Source of the DNA: JBBDJB01 sp040880125
GTDB taxonomy: Bacteria; Planctomycetota; Planctomycetia; Pirellulales; JBBDJB01
NCBI GenBank assembly: GCA_040880125.1
Contig: JBBDJB010000050.1
Location: 8,608 to 72,607, forward strand
Length of the DNA: 64,000 nt
Direction: 5' to 3'
The position numbers were made by a program, and so were the translations under genes. Of the stretch, positions 60,044 through 64,000 are shown in pieces (position 1 is the first letter of the stretch; every line of letters begins with the position of its first letter). The notes below the pieces were generated by a model, which saw only the letters and a list, made by a program, of their open reading frames with translations, had not been told where the DNA came from and ran no database searches.

Positions 60044-62686
60044 GTGTCCGCCGTCGCCGACGTCGATCTCGAATCATATCTGCCGCTGTTCGGCCTGACC
60101 GACTTCCGTCCGGGGCAACGGGAAGTCATCGCCGCCGTGCTGGCGCGCCAGGACTGCCTGTGCGTGATGCCCACCGGCGGGGGAAAGAGCCTCTGCTATC
60201 AATTGCCGGCGGTGGCCCGCGACGGATTGACGCTGGTCATCTCGCCGCTGATTGCCCTGATGAAGGATCAGGTCGATTCGCTGTTGCGGCTCGGGCTGCG
60301 GGCCACCTTCATCAACAGCACGCTGCCGCCGATGGAGCAGCAGTCGCGTACCGAGGCGATGGTCCGCGGCGAATACGATCTGGTCTACGTCACCGCCGAG
60401 CGGATGCGCAGCCCCCGCTTCATCGACGCGATGCGCAGCGCCGATGTGCAACTGGTGGCGGTGGACGAAGCCCACTGCATCAGCCAGTGGGGGCACGATT
60501 TCCGGCCGGACTACGCCCGGCTGGGGGAGTACCGCCGCCGCATCGGCCGGCCGCCGACGATGGCGCTGACCGCCACGGCCACGCACGAAGTGCGCGAAGA
60601 CATCATCCGCCAGCTCGATCTGCAGTCGCCGCAGTCCTTCATCACCGGCTTTGTGCGGCCCAATCTGCGGTACGAAGTGCAAAAGGTCCGCTCCAACGCC
60701 GATAAGGACCGCGTGTTGACTTCGTTCCTGTACGAGACGCCGGGCTCGGGTATCGTCTATGCCACCACGCGTCGCCGCTGCGAAGAAGTTGCCGCGACGA
60801 TCGCTTCGCGGACGCGCCGCCGTACGCGGGTTTACCACGCGGGCATGGCTTCCAACGACCGCCGCGACGCGCAGGACGCCTTCCTGGCCGGCGAGGCAGA
60901 CGTCATCGTGGCGACCACCGCGTTCGGGATGGGGATCGACAAGCCCGACGTGCGCTTTGTAGTGCATTACGATCTGCCCGGCACCGTCGAGTCGTACTAC
61001 CAGGAAGCCGGCCGCGCCGGCCGCGACGGGCAGCCCGCGCGCTGTCTGCTGCTGTTTCGCCAGGCGGACCGCCGCATTCAAGAGTTCTTCATCGACAGCG
61101 CCTATCCCTCTCGCGAGGTCGTCGCCCAGGTGTACGACTATCTGCGGCGCACGCCGGGCGACTCGATCGAGTTGACGCAAGACGAGGTTCGCGAAGCGCT
61201 CGACCTGTCGATCGGAACCGACGGCGTCGGCAAGTGCGAACAACTGTTGGAGCGGGCCGGGGTGCTGCTGCGGCTGGAGCCGTGCCAGAACATGGCCGTG
61301 GTGTGCATCAACTCGGAGCTGCCGACGCTGGTCGATCTCGTACCCCGACAGGCCAAGGTACAGCGGCGCGTCCTGAGGGCGATCGAGAAGCTCGTCGGCG
61401 CCCGGCGATTCGAGTTGGTCTATTTCAATCGCCGCGATCTGCTGGACCTGGCCGACGTGGACGCGGCCGCGCTGGCCCGGGCGCTCTCGCAACTGGGCGC
61501 CCTGGAAGCGTTCCGCTACATTCCGCCATTTCGCGGCCGAGCCGTTCACATGCTCAAGCGCGACGTGCCGTTTCACGAGCTGGAGATCGATTTCGAACAA
61601 CTGGAGCGCCGCAAGGCGCACGAGTACGAGAAGCTGGAATGGATGTGCCGCTTTGCGCAAACCGGCTGTTGCCGGCAGCAGGAGATACTGCACTACTTCG
61701 GCGAGTCTGCTTCGCCTCCGTGCGGGCGGTGCGACAACTGTGCCCTACCGGGCGGGCCGGCTTGCGAGATTCGCGCTTTGGCCGGCGCGAACGATCCGGT
61801 GCTCGACACGGCGCGAAGAGTTCTCAGCGGTGTCGCCCGCGCGAAGCAGCGAGTCGGCCGGCAGTTGATCGCACAGATGCTTTGCGGATCGACGGCAAGC
61901 AATGTGACGCGGCTGCAGCTTGATCGTCTGAGTACCTATGGTCTGCTTTCGCATCTGACGCAGGACGAGGTGATCGCCGTGGTCGACGGACTGGTGGCGG
62001 CCGGTAGTCTGCGGCTGGAGGAGATCACCGTGGGGCGGCCGGTCGTCCAATTGACCGAAGAGGGCGAGCGCGTGATGCGCGGAGAAGATCAGCTTCCCGC
62101 CGGGCTGATGCTGCCGCCGTATATCTTCGATAAGATTCGCCGCGGCAGCGCCCTTTCCACGCAGGCCGGTGTGGTTCCGCCGGCGGTGTCCACCTCGGCA
62201 AACATTCTGGGCGAAGCGTCCCGAGACGCTTCCGGGGAAGCGACGGCCACTTATCCCCCACTGGCGGAAGGCGCCACCGCTCCGCGCGATGACGCGACGT
62301 TTGAACAGGACGAGGCTGACTTCGAAACCGATGAATCGGGCGGCAGACCGTTGTCTGAGCCGGACCTCGACGAGCAGGAGCCGCGGCCGGATCACTATTG
62401 GACGTGGCGGCTGTTGTACGAAGGCTACAGCCCCCGGCAGTGTGCGGTGATTCGGCGGCTTGAGCCGGAGGACGTGCTCGATCACGCGGTGCGAGCCGCC
62501 GAAGATGGCAACACTGTACTGGCGCAGTGGTTTCTGGATCGCAAGCAGATCGCTGCCATCGAGCGGGTGTTGGGCGACGATCCGCCGCGTCAGATTCGCC
62601 CCCTTCTCAAGCGGCTCCCCCGCGAGATTCGCTATCAGCACATTGAGCTGGTGCTGCGGTGTCGCCAGTTGGCTCGCCGCGTCTAA
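60044..62686 (+). CDS. recQ: RecQ-family ATP-dependent DNA helicase
   Basis: An 880-residue 3'-5' helicase for recombination and fork repair. Walker A is in MPTGGGKSLCYQ, the DEAH box in VDEAHCISQWGHDFRPDY, motif VI in YQEAGRAGRDGQ. The RQC zinc cysteines follow (CRFAQTGCC and CGRCDNC). An RQC winged helix, a 100-residue acidic linker and a terminal HTH-like domain (WTWRLLYEGYSPRQCAVIRR) come next; a typical HRDC domain was not recognised. The GTG at 60044 was chosen because the promoter at 59963-59991 lies inside the longer frame that begins at 59945. Confidence 0.94.
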   Translation: MSAVADVDLESYLPLFGLTDFRPGQREVIAAVLARQDCLCVMPTGGGKSLCYQLPAVARDGLTLVISPLIALMKDQVDSLLRLGLRATFINSTLPPMEQQSRTEAMVRGEYDLVYVTAERMRSPRFIDAMRSADVQLVAVDEAHCISQWGHDFRPDYARLGEYRRRIGRPPTMALTATATHEVREDIIRQLDLQSPQSFITGFVRPNLRYEVQKVRSNADKDRVLTSFLYETPGSGIVYATTRRRCEEVAATIASRTRRRTRVYHAGMASNDRRDAQDAFLAGEADVIVATTAFGMGIDKPDVRFVVHYDLPGTVESYYQEAGRAGRDGQPARCLLLFRQADRRIQEFFIDSAYPSREVVAQVYDYLRRTPGDSIELTQDEVREALDLSIGTDGVGKCEQLLERAGVLLRLEPCQNMAVVCINSELPTLVDLVPRQAKVQRRVLRAIEKLVGARRFELVYFNRRDLLDLADVDAAALARALSQLGALEAFRYIPPFRGRAVHMLKRDVPFHELEIDFEQLERRKAHEYEKLEWMCRFAQTGCCRQQEILHYFGESASPPCGRCDNCALPGGPACEIRALAGANDPVLDTARRVLSGVARAKQRVGRQLIAQMLCGSTASNVTRLQLDRLSTYGLLSHLTQDEVIAVVDGLVAAGSLRLEEITVGRPVVQLTEEGERVMRGEDQLPAGLMLPPYIFDKIRRGSALSTQAGVVPPAVSTSANILGEASRDASGEATATYPPLAEGATAPRDDATFEQDEADFETDESGGRPLSEPDLDEQEPRPDHYWTWRLLYEGYSPRQCAVIRRLEPEDVLDHAVRAAEDGNTVLAQWFLDRKQIAAIERVLGDDPPRQIRPLLKRLPREIRYQHIELVLRCRQLARRV

Positions 62687-62722
62687 ATCATGCGGGCGAA
62701 CCGGGCTTCGCGGCCCCGGTCG

Positions 62723-62751
62723 TCGAAAACGTGGCGTCGTTGCGGTAGAAT
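62723..62751 (+). promoter_or_regulatory. Possible ftsH promoter
   Basis: TCGAAA, a 17-bp spacer, TAGAAT (62746-62751). Moderate match. The gene starts 148 bp downstream. Confidence 0.4.
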
Positions 62752-62898
62752 GCAAGGCCGGCGCAACCGCGTATTGCACAAGTGGACCGGTAGAGGCATC
62801 CGCTTTGCGGCGTCTGCGCCGATGCTCGTGGCCTCCGCCGAGCGAACAAGAAGTAATCCAATCCCGAACAGGGAATTGTCGATCCGGAAAGGAAATTG

Positions 62899-64000
62899 AT
62901 GGAACGCGAGCCCACGGGCAAACCGCCTCAACCACAACCGACCAAGCCGCGCTCGCGGCCCAATACCTCGATGGGGTGGATCCTGTTGGTATTGATCATG
63001 GCCGCCGCCCTGATCTATTTCACCAGCAACGCCACCGAACGCTCACGAATCGACTACAGCTTCTTCCGCCAGCAGCTCGAGGCCGAGAATGTCGCCGGCG
63101 TCGAAATCCAAGGCCAGGAAGCGCGCGGGACGTTTAAGGAGCCGCCCCTCGATCCCGATCCTCCGGCCGCCGCCGCCGACAACGCCGAGGCGCCCAGGCT
63201 CGAAGAGGAGTTCGTGGTCACGCTTCCTCCGCTGGTTGGGGAAGAGCTCGACCAGTTGATCTTGGCGCACACCGAAGAATACGGGGCGGATGTGCCCTCG
63301 GACAACGGTGCAATGATCATGATGGGCGTGTTGGTCCTGATGACCGTATTTCTGTTCGTCGGCATTTGGACGATGATGCGCCGCACGCGCGAGCAGATGA
63401 TGGGCGGTGGGCTGTTTTCCGGCGTCACGAAGAGCCCGGCCAAGAAATACGAACTAGAGAAAAAGCGCGTCACGTTTGCGGACGTGGCCGGTCTGGAGGG
63501 CGTGAAGCAGGACCTCGAGGAGATCGTCGAGTTCCTCAAGAATCCCGAGAAGTTCCAGCGGCTGGGTGGTCGCGTGCCCAAAGGCGTGCTGTTAATGGGC
63601 CCGCCTGGCACCGGAAAGACGCTTCTGGGCCGGGCCGTGGCCGGCGAGGCCGGCGTGCCGTTCTATTCGATCAGCGGCTCGGAGTTCATCCAGATGTTCG
63701 TCGGCGTCGGTGCCGGACGCGTGCGCGATCTGTTCAAGACCGCCAAGGACAACTCTCCTGCGATTCTGTTCATCGACGAAATCGATGCGGTTGGCCGGCA
63801 GCGCGGCGCGGGATTGGGCGGAGGCCACGACGAGCGTGAGCAGACGCTCAATCAGATTCTCAGCGAGATGGACGGCTTCAGCCAGAACGAATCGGTCATT
63901 GTGCTGGCGGCCACCAATCGGCCCGACGTGCTCGATCCGGCGCTGTTACGGCCCGGCCGCTTCGATCGCCACGTCACGGTCGACCGGCCGACACATAAGG
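62899..64000 (+). CDS. ftsH: ATP-dependent zinc metalloprotease FtsH, 5' part
   Basis: The first 367 codons of a membrane AAA+ protease; the gene runs off the window, so the zinc protease domain is not seen. Membrane helices lie at about 26-42 and 138-158 with a periplasmic part of about 95 residues between them, rich in Pro/Ala/Asp near 80-100. The AAA domain shows VTFADVAGLEGVKQDLEEIV, Walker A GPPGTGKT (234-241), Walker B ILFIDEIDAVG, and the second region of homology TNRPDVLDPALLRPGRFDRH. AAAGGAAATTG precedes the ATG. Confidence 0.96.
   Translation, partial: MEREPTGKPPQPQPTKPRSRPNTSMGWILLVLIMAAALIYFTSNATERSRIDYSFFRQQLEAENVAGVEIQGQEARGTFKEPPLDPDPPAAAADNAEAPRLEEEFVVTLPPLVGEELDQLILAHTEEYGADVPSDNGAMIMMGVLVLMTVFLFVGIWTMMRRTREQMMGGGLFSGVTKSPAKKYELEKKRVTFADVAGLEGVKQDLEEIVEFLKNPEKFQRLGGRVPKGVLLMGPPGTGKTLLGRAVAGEAGVPFYSISGSEFIQMFVGVGAGRVRDLFKTAKDNSPAILFIDEIDAVGRQRGAGLGGGHDEREQTLNQILSEMDGFSQNESVIVLAATNRPDVLDPALLRPGRFDRHVTVDRPTHK

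Noticed and set aside
60074..61693. 539-codon open frame on the minus strand
   Set aside because: Antisense to the helicase domain of recQ, low-complexity His/Arg/Val composition, no domain.

Overview
The window looks like a chromosome segment of a planctomycete, most likely of the Pirellulales type. This rests on the GC-rich sequence, an iduronate-sulfatase-like secreted sulfatase, a PQQ-like beta-propeller protein, a Ser/Thr kinase with the N-terminal domain common in that phylum, several secreted proteins with no known function, and short palindromic repeats scattered between genes. No rRNA, tRNA, transposase, phage gene or CRISPR array was seen. The assignment is an inference from gene content.

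Layout. 0-5.3 kb: a di-heme cytochrome c, thiC, a small L7/L12-like membrane protein and a UMF1-type MFS transporter. 5.4-8.2 kb (minus strand): a small CxxC protein, dapB and a threonine synthase, covering lysine and threonine synthesis from aspartate. 8.6-11.8 kb: a DksA/TraR-like zinc protein with lspA, an Rrf2 regulator, and queC-queD for 7-deazaguanine synthesis. 12.3-16.3 kb: a tightly overlapping trio made of an ExbB/TolQ-like channel with a long coiled-coil tail and two ExbD-like single-span proteins. This trio is the best candidate here for an undescribed system. 16.3-25.4 kb: glutaredoxin, Ser/Thr kinase, a HELGH zincin-like protein, a GNAT enzyme, larE, a sulfatase, a UVR-motif protein and a DUF4912 protein.

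25.4-34.2 kb holds a complete F1Fo ATP synthase operon (two AtpI/AtpZ-like genes, then B-E-F-H-A-G-D-C). It lies behind a consensus-like promoter and an unexplained hairpin-rich region. 34.5-45 kb has an FHA protein, an ABC-2 permease, a UvrA-family ATPase overlapping a GH2-like protein gene, a ThiF/MoeB-type E1 enzyme, a methyltransferase, an M48 protease and a small LuxR-type HTH protein. 45-51.4 kb has a PQQ-like propeller, a DUF4926 gene beside a broken DUF6883-like remnant, and three planctomycete-style exported or membrane proteins. 52-64 kb has leuS, glgC, an Nramp-related transporter, a Nudix enzyme, a YwqK/MORN-like lipoprotein, recQ and the 5' part of ftsH, which runs off the window.

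The gaps hold at least five repeat families. R1 is a 25-bp stem-loop with arms GCACAGACA and TGTCTGTGC, in at least 15 copies. R3 is a stem-loop that often follows R1; most copies close on a GNRA-type tetraloop and the stem shows compensatory changes. R4 is a second covarying stem-loop. R5 is a CCCTCTCCC / GGGAGAGGG palindrome. Three 105-208 bp elements with about 21-bp terminal inverted repeats look like MITEs. Copies sit inside the ATP synthase operon, at the stop codon of the MFS gene and in the 5' coding region of an SH3 protein gene, so these repeats have shaped gene boundaries here.
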